A stretch of DNA of 64,000 nucleotides, taken from positions 1-64,000 of the forward strand of contig NZ_CP043654.1 in assembly GCF_014217685.1 (NCBI RefSeq), in the 5' to 3' direction. Positions 8,406-17,342 of this stretch are shown piece by piece. Within the stretch, counting starts at the first letter, position 1. The number at the start of each line of letters is the position of its first letter. The position numbers were made by a program, and so were the translations under genes. The notes under the pieces were generated by a model. It was not told the origin of the DNA. It worked only from the letters and a program-made list of their open reading frames with translations, and ran no database searches. This DNA is from Glaciihabitans sp. INWT7 (GTDB taxonomy: Bacteria; Actinomycetota; Actinomycetes; Actinomycetales; Microbacteriaceae).

Positions 8406-8687
8406 ACCACTCAACTTCACCCCAACTCCGCCGCCATCATCCATACCCGGCCTCGCGCGATCGACATTGGGTTCCTCGCCGCAGCTGTCATCGTTGTCGT
8501 GCAACTTGTCCTCGTCACACTTCGTCTGACCGGGATTGTCGAATGGGATTGGCGTTTTGTTCTCTTGCCCGTGACCGGTTCGATCATGCTGTGCATGGGC
8601 GTCGCTATCGGGATGCTGGTCGTCGGGCTGACCATTGCGTTCTGGCGTGAGGTCAGAGCGTCTGCCAAGCGGGTGTTCCACCGATGA
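8403..8687 (+). CDS. Small membrane protein, two transmembrane helices
   Basis: The protein has 94 residues. After a polar N-terminus (about 1-20) come two hydrophobic helices (about 22-42 and 53-78) and a short basic tail (REVRASAKRVFHR), predicting a hairpin in the membrane. No family recognised. The start-linked motif fixes the ATG at 8403 instead of the longer in-frame opening. It overlaps the next gene by ATGA, so the two are probably translated together. Confidence 0.65.
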   Translation: MTTQLHPNSAAIIHTRPRAIDIGFLAAAVIVVVQLVLVTLRLTGIVEWDWRFVLLPVTGSIMLCMGVAIGMLVVGLTIAFWREVRASAKRVFHR

Positions 8688-8983
8688 GCGTCCACCACCT
8701 GATCGACACGTTCGCCTTGGCGGCGGACTGCTCGCACCACGACCCGGACTACGACCCGCCAGTGTTCAATCTCGCCACCGGCGAAGCTCCCGACTGGGCT
8801 GCGTACGCCGCCGAGAAGAAAACCTTCGACGCGCACCACCAGGATTCCCCTGCCGGCTTCCTCTGCTTGGACATGCCCTGTGTCAGCTGCCTCGAATGTG
8901 GCGGAGACGAAGGGTACGACGTCTGCCAGCTGGACTCAGCGGACCCGAACTACGCTGCCCGTCGTGAGCTGGTCACCGCATGA
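8684..8983 (+). CDS. Small cysteine-containing hypothetical protein
   Basis: This acidic protein of 99 residues contains the cluster CLDMPCVSCLECGG (about 65-78), which holds two CxxC pairs and could bind zinc. The N-terminus (HHLIDTFALAADCSHHDPDYD) is rich in His and Asp. The family is not recognised. It starts inside the stop codon of the preceding gene (ATGA) and ends inside the start of the next, which is strong evidence of a coupled three-gene unit (8403-9216). Confidence 0.6.
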   Translation: MSVHHLIDTFALAADCSHHDPDYDPPVFNLATGEAPDWAAYAAEKKTFDAHHQDSPAGFLCLDMPCVSCLECGGDEGYDVCQLDSADPNYAARRELVTA

Positions 8984-9216
8984 AAAGCATCCTCGTCGGC
9001 CTGGTCACCGTCACCGGAGCGGCCTGGCTGCTCTTCGCGATCGGCCGGCTCGCCTACCAAGGTCAGCCTGAGATTTTCCACGCGGCAGGTGACCATTTCA
9101 CGAAGCCAGTCTGGTACTGGTGGGACTGGATTGCGATCGCTCCGCTGCTAGCGATCGGAGTCGGCTTGATCCTTGTGATTCTGTGGGGTATCGGGGAGAA
9201 GCTCGCCGGGGAATAG
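8980..9216 (+). CDS. Small membrane protein, two transmembrane helices
   Basis: The protein has 78 residues, with hydrophobic helices at about 3-24 and 49-71 separated by an aromatic loop (FTKPVWYWWDWI). The charged end is GEKLAGE. It overlaps the previous gene by ATGA. It may work with the membrane protein at 8403-8687. Function unknown. Confidence 0.6.
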   Translation: MKSILVGLVTVTGAAWLLFAIGRLAYQGQPEIFHAAGDHFTKPVWYWWDWIAIAPLLAIGVGLILVILWGIGEKLAGE

Positions 9217-9265
9217 CGCCCGTTTGACGGCGAGGGCTGGGTACCGCTCCAGCCGATTTGATTCG

Positions 9266-9285
9266 CTGCGCATAGAGACATCATG
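9266..9285 (+). promoter_or_regulatory. Variant start-linked motif (TGCGCATA)
   Basis: CTGCGCATA is followed by GAGACATC and the ATG at 9283. Spacing matches the strict copies, but the core differs at two positions (C to T, and the last G to A). Confidence 0.6.
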
Positions 9286-10985
9286 TTCTCCAATGCGAAT
9301 CTCAACTTCCTGCTCGCCGAAGCAGAAGCGGCGCCCACCACAACCGAGCACGGCGCCTGGTTCGAGTACATCTCCGACTATGCGCTAAGAACCAGCCCCG
9401 AGTACGGCGGCCAGATCTCGAAGATCGAACGCTACGAGACGTGGGCTCGGAGGGAGCTGCCGCAGGCCTTACCGTCACAGTGGCGAGACCTAGGCGTCGA
9501 CCGTGTGGTCACCACACACTCGGGGGAGTTCTGGGCCGTGCAGAACAAGGGCTACGCCGCCGAAGCAGAGAGCAGCTACAGCCACTACACGAACTTCATC
9601 GCGCAGGCGCGCAGCATTCCCGGTGTCACCAAGCTTCTGTGGATCACGAGCGGAGCTGGTCTCAATCGGACCGCCACAGACCACAACCGGAGCAGCGGAA
9701 GCCAAGTCGTCGTGCACAACCGTTCCTGGCTCGCCGCCGGAATCAACTACCCCGCCACCATCGCCGAGGTGCGCGCCTACCTGGAGGAAGGCAAGAGCCT
9801 CCCGGCCGACGGCCCCTACCAATTGCGCATTCATCAGGAAGTCGCGGTAGCAAACGTGCTCGCCGGGCTCGATACGAACCCTGCTGTTCAATTCATCTCC
9901 GCCTGCGGAACCGGGAAGACCATCACCGCCCACGCACTGCACGAAGCTCTCGGCTCGAAACTCACCTCGTTCTTCGCGCCGACCCTCGGGCTTCTGCGAC
10001 AGACCATCAGAGCGTGGACGCAGCAGTCCGCCGGTCGGCTAACCGTTATCGCCGTCTGCTCCGACGAGGACATGCTGGCGACGGAAGACCACCTGATCGC
10101 CAACGAACAAGAGTTCGGCCGGCACCTCATCCGCAACCCGGATGAACTCGCGTCCACCATCGCTTCGGCGTTGCAGGAGACGACGACCGATGCGGACGGG
10201 ACCGGCCGACCTGTGCCAGTAGTCGTCTTCTCCACCTACCACAGCTCTGAAATCCTCGTCAACGCTCAGCACCAGTTCGGCGCACCCACGTACGACCTCG
10301 CGGTGGCTGACGAGGCGCACAACCTCGCCGGCTGTGGGTTCCGCGGCGAGCTGGTGAAGTTCAAGGAGGACGGCAAGAAGCGACTCATCGCCACGAAGCG
10401 CGTTTACACAACAGCGACCCCGAAGGTGACCAGTTCGGACATGGCCGCCCGGCACGAGATCGACTCCCTCGACGAGAACTCACCAGTGTTCGGCCCTCAA
10501 GCACATGTGCTCACTTTCGGCGAAGCGATCCAGCTGGCCATCATCTCCCCGTACCGGATGAGCATCATCGTGGTTCCAGACGAGCTGATGGCGGTGATCA
10601 ATCAGAACGTCTCCATCGACGGGATGAGCAGCCAGTATCTGTCCGCCGCGTATGCCATCGATCAGAGCATCAAGCAGGGCCAACGGAAGTTCATTTCCTA
10701 CCATTCGCGTGTGGCTCAGGCGAAGGCATTCGCCAACTTCATGGGTAAGCGGAATCCGCTTGGTGACTCCGGCGTCGAGCAGGTCGGGTACTCCGAGACG
10801 GTGTGGGGGAACCTCTCTGCGTTCAAGCGGGAGTCGGCGATCGCCGCTTTCAAAGCGTCGGACGCTCCCGCGCTTCTGACGAACTCGCGGTGCTTGAATG
10901 AGGGCATCGACATTCCCGAACTGGACACGGTCGTCTTTGCGGACCCAAAAGCGCAGGTCGTAGACATTGTCCAGTCGGCCTCCCG
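9283..10985 (+). pseudogene. 5' part of nuclease-helicase gene, split by IS21-type insertion
   Basis: The first 567 codons encode an N-terminal PD-(D/E)xK-like restriction endonuclease domain (GVDRV with D73, then WAVQNKG with the QxK at 87-89). This is followed by a superfamily 2 helicase core: Walker A SACGTGKT (206-213) and DEAH (about 343-346). The reading frame then runs into the insertion and stops at 11023-11025. Joining 10985 directly to 16589 restores VQSASRVLRLHPDKKFG, the expected motif VI region, and gives an 818-residue protein. The 5' fragment alone lacks motif VI and should be inactive as a helicase. Confidence 0.85.
10980..10985. repeat. Left target-site duplication CTCCCG
   Basis: CTCCCG at 10980-10985 is repeated at 16583-16588, directly outside the two ends of the IS21-family element. 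Six bp lies within the 4-8 bp known for that family. Confidence 0.8.
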
Positions 10986-11124
10986 TGTCTGTGACAGCCT
11001 GAAGTGGCCCCGGGGTGACGGTTAGATCTGGCCCCATTTGGTGACTTGCCGGGGTGGTTGTGACGGTTTGATTTGGCCCCACTTGATCGTGGTCTCGTCT
11101 GAATGATTCGGCGAGGAGGCCAGG

Positions 11125-12103
11125 ATGAGGTCAAGGGTGGATGTGTTCGCAGAGATCCGCAGGGATGCCAGGGTTGCAGGGCTGTCGGTGCGAGAGCTGG
11201 CGCGCCGACATAAGGTCCACCGGCGCACGGTGAGGGCAGCGTTGGAATCGGCCCAACCGCCGGCCCGGAAACCGCAGGTGAGATCCTCACCCCGCCTGGA
11301 GCCGTTCACCTCGGCGATCGATGAGATGCTGACGACGGATCTGGATGCTCCGCGCAAGCAGCTCCATACCGCGACCCGGATCCTGGCCCGCCTCGCGGAT
11401 GAGCACGGTGCGACGGAGTTATCGTATTCGACGGTCAGGGATTATGTGCGGGCGCGGCGGGTGGAGATCGAGATCGCGGCGGGCCGACGCGTGAAAGCGT
11501 TCGTCCCGCAAGGCCACGAGCCGGGAGCGGAAGCGGAGGTCGACTTCGGCGAGGTGTGGGTGATCCTGTCCGGGGTGAAGACGAAGTGTCACCTGTTCGT
11601 CTTCCGCCTCTCCCACTCGGGTAAGGCCATCCACCGTGTCTATTCGACCCAGGGACAGGAAGCGTTCCTGGAGGGCCACATTGACGCGTTCGAGGCGATC
11701 GGTGGGATCCCGACCAGGCATATCCGTTACGACAACCTGACGTCCGCGGTCACGAAGGTGCTCTTCGGTCGCAACCGGGTAGAGAATCCCCGCTGGGTGC
11801 TGTTCCGTTCGCACTACGGGTTCGACTCGTTCTATTGCGAGCCGGGTATCAAGGGAGCGCATGAGAAGGGTGGTGTCGAGGGCGAGGTTGGCAGGTTTCG
11901 CCGCAACCATCTCTCACCGATGCCCGTGGTCGGTTCTCTGGCCGAGTTGAACGACCGCATCCGCGCGTGGGATCACGCTGATGACGTTCGGCGGATCTCG
12001 ACCAGGATCCGCACTGTCGGTGCGGACTTCAGCACCGAGCAACCTCTGCTGGCTCCGTTGCCTGGGGAGCGGTTCGATCCGGGCCTGTCGTTGACACCGC
12101 GGG
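11125..12103 (+). pseudogene. istA: istA 5' part (IS21 transposase), interrupted by IS3
   Basis: It has an N-terminal helix-turn-helix (LSVRELARRHKVHRRTVRAAL) and the first catalytic aspartates of the DDE core (EAEVDFGEVW, IRYDNLTSAV), followed by HEKGGVEGEVG, which carries the glutamate. The frame is broken at LSLTPR by the IS3 insertion. The continuation RVDRSSLITVRMAKYSVPSRLIG is found at 13449 onward. Removing 1,345 bp restores one 564-residue IstA. Confidence 0.85.
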
Positions 12104-12168
12104 GACTTAACCCCGGTTCTTGGACACGCTGATTCCAGCACGATGCTGGGGAAGCGAGAATTCAAGAG

Positions 12169-12498
12169 ATGGCTAGGAAGAGTTACACGGACGAGTTTCG
12201 TCGGCGGGCGGTGGATTTATACGAGTCCACGCCTGGTGCGACGGTGAAGGGCATCGCGGCTGATCTGGGAATTTCCCGTGGTGCGTTGAAGGAATGGGTG
12301 GGCAGGCTCGGCTCCGAAGTAACGGTGCCCGGGACTGCGTTCCTCGGGTCTGCGAGGCGATCCGAGTCGCACGCTGGGAGGGTTGTCCGGTTGGAGGCGG
12401 AGCTGGCTGCGTCTCGCGCTGAGGCCCGCAAGCTCGAAACGGAGCGAGACATTCTCCGTCAGGCGGCGAAGTATTTCGCCGGGGAGACGAACTGGTGA
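12169..12498 (+). CDS. IS3-family transposase OrfA
   Basis: The protein has 109 residues: an N-terminal helix-turn-helix (DEFRRRAVDLYESTPGATVKGIAADLGISRGALKEWV) and a C-terminal leucine-zipper-like helix (LEAELAASRAEARKLETERDILRQAAKYF). This is the DNA-binding subunit of IS3 transposases. It overlaps OrfB by 4 nt (GTGA). In this family a programmed -1 frameshift often fuses the two; no slippery run was identified. Confidence 0.9.
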   Translation: MARKSYTDEFRRRAVDLYESTPGATVKGIAADLGISRGALKEWVGRLGSEVTVPGTAFLGSARRSESHAGRVVRLEAELAASRAEARKLETERDILRQAAKYFAGETNW

Positions 12499-13403
12499 CC
12501 CGCTTCCAGTTCGTCGAGGATCACAAGGGCGCCTATGGCGTGAAGCGGTTGTGTGAGGGTGTCGAGGTGTCTAGGTCATCGTTCTACGCGTGGCTGGTCG
12601 CCGCGCCCGCTCGGGCCGGCAGGGCTGCCGCGGACGCGGCATTAGCCGCAAAGATCCGGCAGGTGCAGGACCCGGTCCAGGGTGGTGATCGCGCTTACGG
12701 TGTCCCCAGAGTCACTGCCGACCTGAACGAGAACGCGGCCGGCGGGCAACGGGTCAACCACAAGCGTGTGGCGCGCGTGATGCGCCAGGAAGGACTGGCG
12801 GGGATTCGGTTGCGCCGCCGGGTGAAGACCACAATCCCGGACCAGTCGGGCAGGAAGTTCCCCGATCTGGTGGGCCGCGACTTCACCGCTGAGAGCCCGA
12901 ACCTCCGCTACGTGGGCGACATCACCTACCTGCCCATCGCTGACGGCACGAACCTCTACCTCGCCACGGTGATCGACCTGTGTTCCAGGAAGCTGCCCGG
13001 CTGGGCGATGGCTGACCATATGCGCACCGAGCTTGTCGAAGACGCGTTGAGGGCCGCCTGGCATCAACGCGGCTCGCTGCGCGGTGCGGTCTTTCACTCG
13101 GATCATGGGTCGGTCTATACCTCGAAGGACTACGCGCGTCTCTGCACGGGCATGGGTGTGACTCAGTCGATGGGCGCGGTTGGCTCCAGTGCGGACAACG
13201 CCCTCGCGGAGTCGTTCAACGCGTCGCTGAAACGCGAGCTCCTCGACGGTGTCCCAACATTTCCCGACCAAGCGACCGCCTACCGGGCCGTGTTCCGCTG
13301 GGCGACCCGCTACAACACCCGTCGCCGGCACTCCGCGATCGGCAACATCAGCCCCGACGCATACGAAACCATCGTGTCCGCTACGCTCACGAAAGCGGCA
13401 TAA
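12495..13403 (+). CDS. IS3-family transposase OrfB (DDE integrase core)
   Basis: This 302-residue protein has an HTH_21-like segment near residues 45-95 and the rve catalytic core: GDITYL (first Asp), HSDHGSVYTS (second Asp) and AESFNASLKREL (Glu), with the C-terminal YNTRRRHSAIG typical of IS3. It begins with a GTG inside the OrfA stop. It appears intact and so may be active. Its presence splits istA. Confidence 0.92.
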   Translation: MTRFQFVEDHKGAYGVKRLCEGVEVSRSSFYAWLVAAPARAGRAAADAALAAKIRQVQDPVQGGDRAYGVPRVTADLNENAAGGQRVNHKRVARVMRQEGLAGIRLRRRVKTTIPDQSGRKFPDLVGRDFTAESPNLRYVGDITYLPIADGTNLYLATVIDLCSRKLPGWAMADHMRTELVEDALRAAWHQRGSLRGAVFHSDHGSVYTSKDYARLCTGMGVTQSMGAVGSSADNALAESFNASLKRELLDGVPTFPDQATAYRAVFRWATRYNTRRRHSAIGNISPDAYETIVSATLTKAA

Positions 13404-13448
13404 ACCGAAACGACACCGTGTCCAAGAACAAGGGCCAAGGCCCGCGGG

Positions 13449-14164
13449 TGGACCGGTCGAGTCTGATCACGGTGCGGATGGCGAAATACTCCGTGCCCTC
13501 CCGCTTGATCGGCCGGCAGGTGCGAGTGTCTTTGCGGGCGTCGGAGCTGGTCGTCTTCGACGCCCGGACGGTCGTGGCACGCCATCCCCGGGTGGTGGCC
13601 CGCGGCGGCGAGTCGGTTGATCTGGACCACTACCTCGATGTGCTGAAACTGAAGCCTGGTGCGCTGCCGGGCTCGACCGCTTTGGCGCACGCACGGGCTA
13701 CGGGCGCGTTCACGGCGGCGCATGAAGCATTCTGGGCTGCCGCGCGCAAAACTGACGGTGATGCCGTCGCCACTCGGGAGCTGATCGATGTCCTGTTGTT
13801 GCACCGCTCCATGGACGCGGCTGATGTTGTTGCTGGTCTGTGGGCCGCGGTCATGGTCGGTGCGGTGACCGCGGATGTCGTCGCGGTCGAAGCCCGCCTG
13901 CACGCATCACAACACCACGAAACACCCGGCACGCCCGCGTCTCGCTGTGATCGGGTGAGGTTCCCCTCCGCCGAGCAGCAGCGAGTCGAGCCGAGGGTGG
14001 TCAGTCTCACCCAACGGCGTCTGGCGGATCCTGCGGCGGTGATCGCGGGTCTGCCGCCTGACCGGCGTCCGATACCTTCGATGGCCGGATATGACGAACT
14101 ACTCCATCTACCCGGCAAGTCATCAACCGAAGAACTACCAGCGAGGGAAGAGACCGGATCATGA
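13449..14164 (+). pseudogene. istA: istA 3' part, separated by IS3 insertion
   Basis: It encodes the C-terminal domain of IstA (VDRSSLITVRMAKYSVPSRLIGRQVRV, then a mostly helical tail). It is read in a different frame from the 5' part because of the 1,345-bp insertion. A GTG at 13418, inside the IS3 end, could start an isolated fragment. The stop overlaps istB by ATGA, the normal IS21 arrangement. Confidence 0.85.
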
Positions 14165-14991
14165 GCCCCACAACCACATCGATCACGACCACGCTGCGCC
14201 GCCGACGCGGGATGACCGAACAGGCAGCCAATGCCGCCGTCGATCAAGCCTGCCGGCGCCTACGACTGCCGACAATCCGGGCGGTAGTGGATAAAGCCAT
14301 CAGTGCCGCGCAGAAGGAACAACTGACCTACCAAGGTTTTCTCGCAGAGCTGCTGCTGGCCGAATGTGACGACCGCGACCGACGTTCCTCAGTCCGTCGG
14401 GTCAAGGCAGCCGGCTTCCCGCGGGACAAATGGTTGGGTGACTTCGACTTCGACGCGAACCCGAACATCAACCCCGCCACCATCCACACCCTCGCCTCCG
14501 GAGACTGGGTCCGCAAAGGCCAACCGCTGTGTCTAATCGGGGACTCCGGCACCGGCAAAACGCACCTGCTCATCGGGTTGGGCGCCGCCGCGGCCGAGGC
14601 CGGATACCGAGTCAAATACACTCTCGCTACCCGGCTGGTCAACGAGCTCGTCGAGGCCGCCGACGAGAAAGTGTTAGCGCGCACCATCGCCCGCTACGGC
14701 CGCGTCGATCTGCTCATGATCGACGAGCTGGGATACATGGAACTAGACCGACGCGGTGCCGAACTCCTGTTTCAAGTACTGACCGAGCGGGAAGAGAAAA
14801 ACAGCGTCGCGATCGCCTCCAACGAATCGTTCTCCGGCTGGACGAAGACGTTCACCGACCCACGCCTGTGTGCTGCGATCGTCGACCGGCTCACCTTCGG
14901 CGGCAACATCATCGAAACCGGCTCCGACTCCTACCGCCTCGCACACACCAAAAACAACCAACCAACGCGTGTGGATGCTAAGACGGAATAG
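14161..14991 (+). CDS. istB: IS21-family ATPase IstB
   Basis: This is a 276-residue AAA+ ATPase that helps IstA in target choice and strand transfer. Walker A is GDSGTGKTH (about 123-131) and Walker B is LLMIDELGY, followed by the sensor segment SVAIASNES. The start overlaps the istA stop by 4 nt. It appears intact, but with istA broken the element cannot transpose without a helper. Confidence 0.92.
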   Translation: MSPTTTSITTTLRRRRGMTEQAANAAVDQACRRLRLPTIRAVVDKAISAAQKEQLTYQGFLAELLLAECDDRDRRSSVRRVKAAGFPRDKWLGDFDFDANPNINPATIHTLASGDWVRKGQPLCLIGDSGTGKTHLLIGLGAAAAEAGYRVKYTLATRLVNELVEAADEKVLARTIARYGRVDLLMIDELGYMELDRRGAELLFQVLTEREEKNSVAIASNESFSGWTKTFTDPRLCAAIVDRLTFGGNIIETGSDSYRLAHTKNNQPTRVDAKTE

Positions 14992-15026
14992 CCCGTAAGC
15001 GGAACCTGCGGCGGGCGGTCTCGGGC

Positions 15027-16435
15027 CCGGGTCTGTCAGATTTCTTGTGTAACTGGTCATCGGCTAGTTGAGTCCTAGGCGGTCGCCGTAGGTCATTGCG
15101 AGGGTGTTAAGAATAGCTTTCCACCCGTTGATCTCGCCTGTCGGATTGGCCCGGTTGTGGCGTCGTTCGATGATCGCGAGATACATCACTTTCAGTGCGG
15201 ATTGTTCGTTGGGGAAGTGGCCGCGACGCCTGGTCGCGGCTCTGAATCTCGCGTTCAACGACTCGATCCCGTTTGTCGTATAGATGAGCTTCCTGATCTC
15301 TAACGGGTAGTCGAGAAACGGGGTGAACTCACCCCACGACCGCCGCCACATCGCGATCATCGCCGGGTAGATGGGTTCCCATTCCTTCGCAAACTCGTCG
15401 AAGCGTTGCTCTGCCGCCTTCACCGTCGGCGCCTGGTAGACCTGCTTCAACCTCTCCGCGATCGGTTTCCAATACTTCCTGGACGCGAACCGCAGGCTGT
15501 TGCGCACCAAATGCACGACACAAGTTTGAACGGTCGCCATCGGCCAGGTCGCGAGGATCGAGTCCGGCAGGCCCTTCAGCCCGTCACAACAGACGAACAG
15601 GACATCGGCGACGCCGCGGTTCTTCAGCTCGGTGAGCATGTTCATCCATTGCTTCGATCCCTCACCACCGGTCGGTCCAACCCACATGCCCAGAACGTCG
15701 CGATGGCCATCAAGATCGATTCCGAGCGCCACATACACGGGTCGGTTGCCGACCTGCCCATCCCGAACCTTCATCACGATCGCGTCGATGAGGATCACTG
15801 GATACACCGGATCCAGGGGCCTTGCCTGCCACACCTCCATGTCGGCCACGACCCGGTCGGTGACTTTCGACACCAGCTCCCGGGAGATGTCTTGCCCATA
15901 CACGTCGGAGAGGTGGGCCTGGATATCGCCGGTCGTGAGCCCTTTCGCATAAAGCGAGACGACGGCCTCATCGAAGCCCGCGATGCGACGCTGATATTTC
16001 GGCACGATCGCCGGCTCGAAAGTTCCCTGCCGATCCCTCGGAATCTGGACCGTCACTTCACCGATCTCGGTCCGCAACGTTTTCGGCGTCGACCCGTTCC
16101 TCGAGTTCTGCCCGTTGCGGCCGTCGAAGTCGTGCTTGTCATAACCCAGATGGTCAGACATCTCGACCTCAAGAGCTGTCTGCAACACCTGCCGGGTCAA
16201 CCCCGTCAGGAGCCCATTCGGCCCAGTCAACTCGATGCCCTGCCCCTTAGCCGACTCGACGAGCTCCGCCGCTAACGCGGCGAAATCGGTCTCCGCCGGC
16301 AACGGCCGGCCCGTCTCAGGATCAAAGCGAAGATGCTTCTGAATATCTCTGCTCATGCGTCATTGTTCCCATCCCACAGCTCCCAGCCGCGGATGTCACG
16401 CCGAACCAATTACACAAGATTTCTTACAGACCCGG
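15027..16435 (-). mobile_element. IS256-family insertion sequence inside the IS21 element
   Basis: The terminal inverted repeats are about 24-26 bp. The left begins CCGGGTCTGTCAGA and the right, read inward, CCGGGTCTGTAAGA; both end TCTTGTGTAA, with three mismatches. The single transposase gene is on the minus strand. I found no convincing 8-9 bp target duplication beside the ends, so the flanks may have changed since insertion. Confidence 0.85.
15064..16356 (-). CDS. IS256/mutator-type transposase
   Basis: This 430-residue transposase is of normal length for the family. Recognisable segments are the N-terminal TALEVEMSDHLGYDKHD, SLYAKGLTTGDIQAHLSDVYG, the catalytic region VILIDAIVMKVRDG (first Asp) and FVCCDGLKGLPDSI (second Asp), the mutase signature TCVVHLVRNSLRF, and YTTNGIESLNARFR with the catalytic Glu. 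It appears intact and could move both itself and non-autonomous copies. Confidence 0.93.
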   Translation of the reverse strand: MSRDIQKHLRFDPETGRPLPAETDFAALAAELVESAKGQGIELTGPNGLLTGLTRQVLQTALEVEMSDHLGYDKHDFDGRNGQNSRNGSTPKTLRTEIGEVTVQIPRDRQGTFEPAIVPKYQRRIAGFDEAVVSLYAKGLTTGDIQAHLSDVYGQDISRELVSKVTDRVVADMEVWQARPLDPVYPVILIDAIVMKVRDGQVGNRPVYVALGIDLDGHRDVLGMWVGPTGGEGSKQWMNMLTELKNRGVADVLFVCCDGLKGLPDSILATWPMATVQTCVVHLVRNSLRFASRKYWKPIAERLKQVYQAPTVKAAEQRFDEFAKEWEPIYPAMIAMWRRSWGEFTPFLDYPLEIRKLIYTTNGIESLNARFRAATRRRGHFPNEQSALKVMYLAIIERRHNRANPTGEINGWKAILNTLAMTYGDRLGLN

Positions 16436-16582
16436 TTGCGGCCGACGAGATCACCGAACGAAGGCCACCGCTCTGTTGTAGCGCCGACGCGCTCACGCGT
16501 TGACGTGTTGGCCACCCGGCAAGTCACCAGGTGGGGCCAGATCTAGCCGTCATCCTGGGGCCACTTTGAGTTGACATAGCCA

Positions 16583-16588
16583 CTCCCG
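16583..16588. repeat. Right target-site duplication CTCCCG
   Basis: This is the direct copy of 10980-10985 and adjoins the right end of the IS21-family element at 16582. Confidence 0.8.
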
Positions 16589-17342
16589 AGTACTCCGACT
16601 GCACCCGGATAAGAAGTTCGGACACATCATCGTCCCCGTGGCGATTGCCCAGTCTGACTTCAACGACGGCATGTCAGTCGAAGAGGTTTCCGTAGCGCTG
16701 AGGAAAGACCGCCGCTGGAAAACAGTGTTCGCGACTGTGAAAGCGCTCGGGCTCCACGACGAAGTTGTGAAACAGATCATCGACCAGGCCGTTCGGCGGT
16801 CGGACACAGGCCCCGGCGAGGGTGGCGACTTCGACCAGAAGGTCACCATCGACATCTCCGGCGACGTCGGGGAGCGGTTCAAGGTGAGCCTGAAAGAGGG
16901 ACTTCGCCTGGCCATTCACCGTGAGGTCGCCGGCACGTGGAACGAAGCTTACGGGGAGCTGGCGGCCTGGCTCGCCGAGCACGAGGGCGTCTGGCCGTCT
17001 TCGAAGAAGGACCGAAGCGAGAAAGAACGCAAGCTCGGCGGCTGGGTTTCCGGTCAGGTCAGCCTCATGCGCAAGGGGGCGATGTCCAAGGAGCGAAGCA
17101 GATATTTTGGAGAACTCCCCGGCTGGTTCGACAGGTACGCAACGGCGAACACCAAGAATGAGAACGCCCTCGAAGAGTACATCGACTGGACCAACGCTCA
17201 CGGCCGACCGCCGCGGCACGATGCTGCCGACCCCGTCGAAGCTGGACTCGCGTCAAAACGTGCAGCTCTGTCCGTGTTCGTGGCCAAGTTCGGCGGCGTT
17301 CTGCTGGGGTCCTCAGACGATGCGACTCCCGATGTCCGTTGA
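16589..17342 (+). pseudogene. 3' part of the split nuclease-helicase gene
   Basis: In frame with the 5' part after paper removal of the insertion, it encodes motif VI (RVLRLHPDKKFGHIIVPVAIA), the rest of the helicase C-domain, and one helicase-associated repeat (about WNEAYGELAAWLAEHEGVWPSS...LGGWVSGQ). A GTG at 16638 could start a 234-residue fragment, but without the ATPase core it would not be a helicase. It overlaps or abuts the repeat protein that follows. Confidence 0.85.

Larger units (their letters stand above)
12104..13448 (+). mobile_element. IS3-family insertion sequence inside istA
   Basis: The ends share an inverted repeat containing TTCTTGGACAC (left about 12117-12127, right GTGTCCAAGAA at 13418-13428), extending outward through GGG.CTT..CCC. 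The sequence CCGCGGG occurs at both junctions (12097-12103 and 13442-13448), so the boundary is ambiguous by up to 7 bp. The element with its duplication is 1,345 bp, as expected for IS3. It encodes OrfA and OrfB. Confidence 0.85.
10986..16582 (+). mobile_element. IS21-family element carrying two nested insertions
   Basis: The ends are imperfect inverted repeats: the left begins TGTCTGTGACAGCCTG and the right, read inward, TGGCTATGTCAACTCA. Both continue through AAGTGGCCCC and a second block (GACGG, then TAGATCTGGCCCCA). Such multiple terminal repeats are typical of IS21. Inside lie istA (interrupted), istB, a complete IS3-family element and a complete IS256-family element. The flanking 6-bp duplication CTCCCG shows that the whole structure entered by one transposition event. 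Without the nested elements it would be about 2.8 kb. Confidence 0.85.

Noticed and set aside
15005-16450. Target-site duplication for the IS256-type element
   Set aside because: Bases flanking the two ends (left ...TCTCGGGC, right TTGCGGCC...) do not match over 8-9 bp, so none is claimed.
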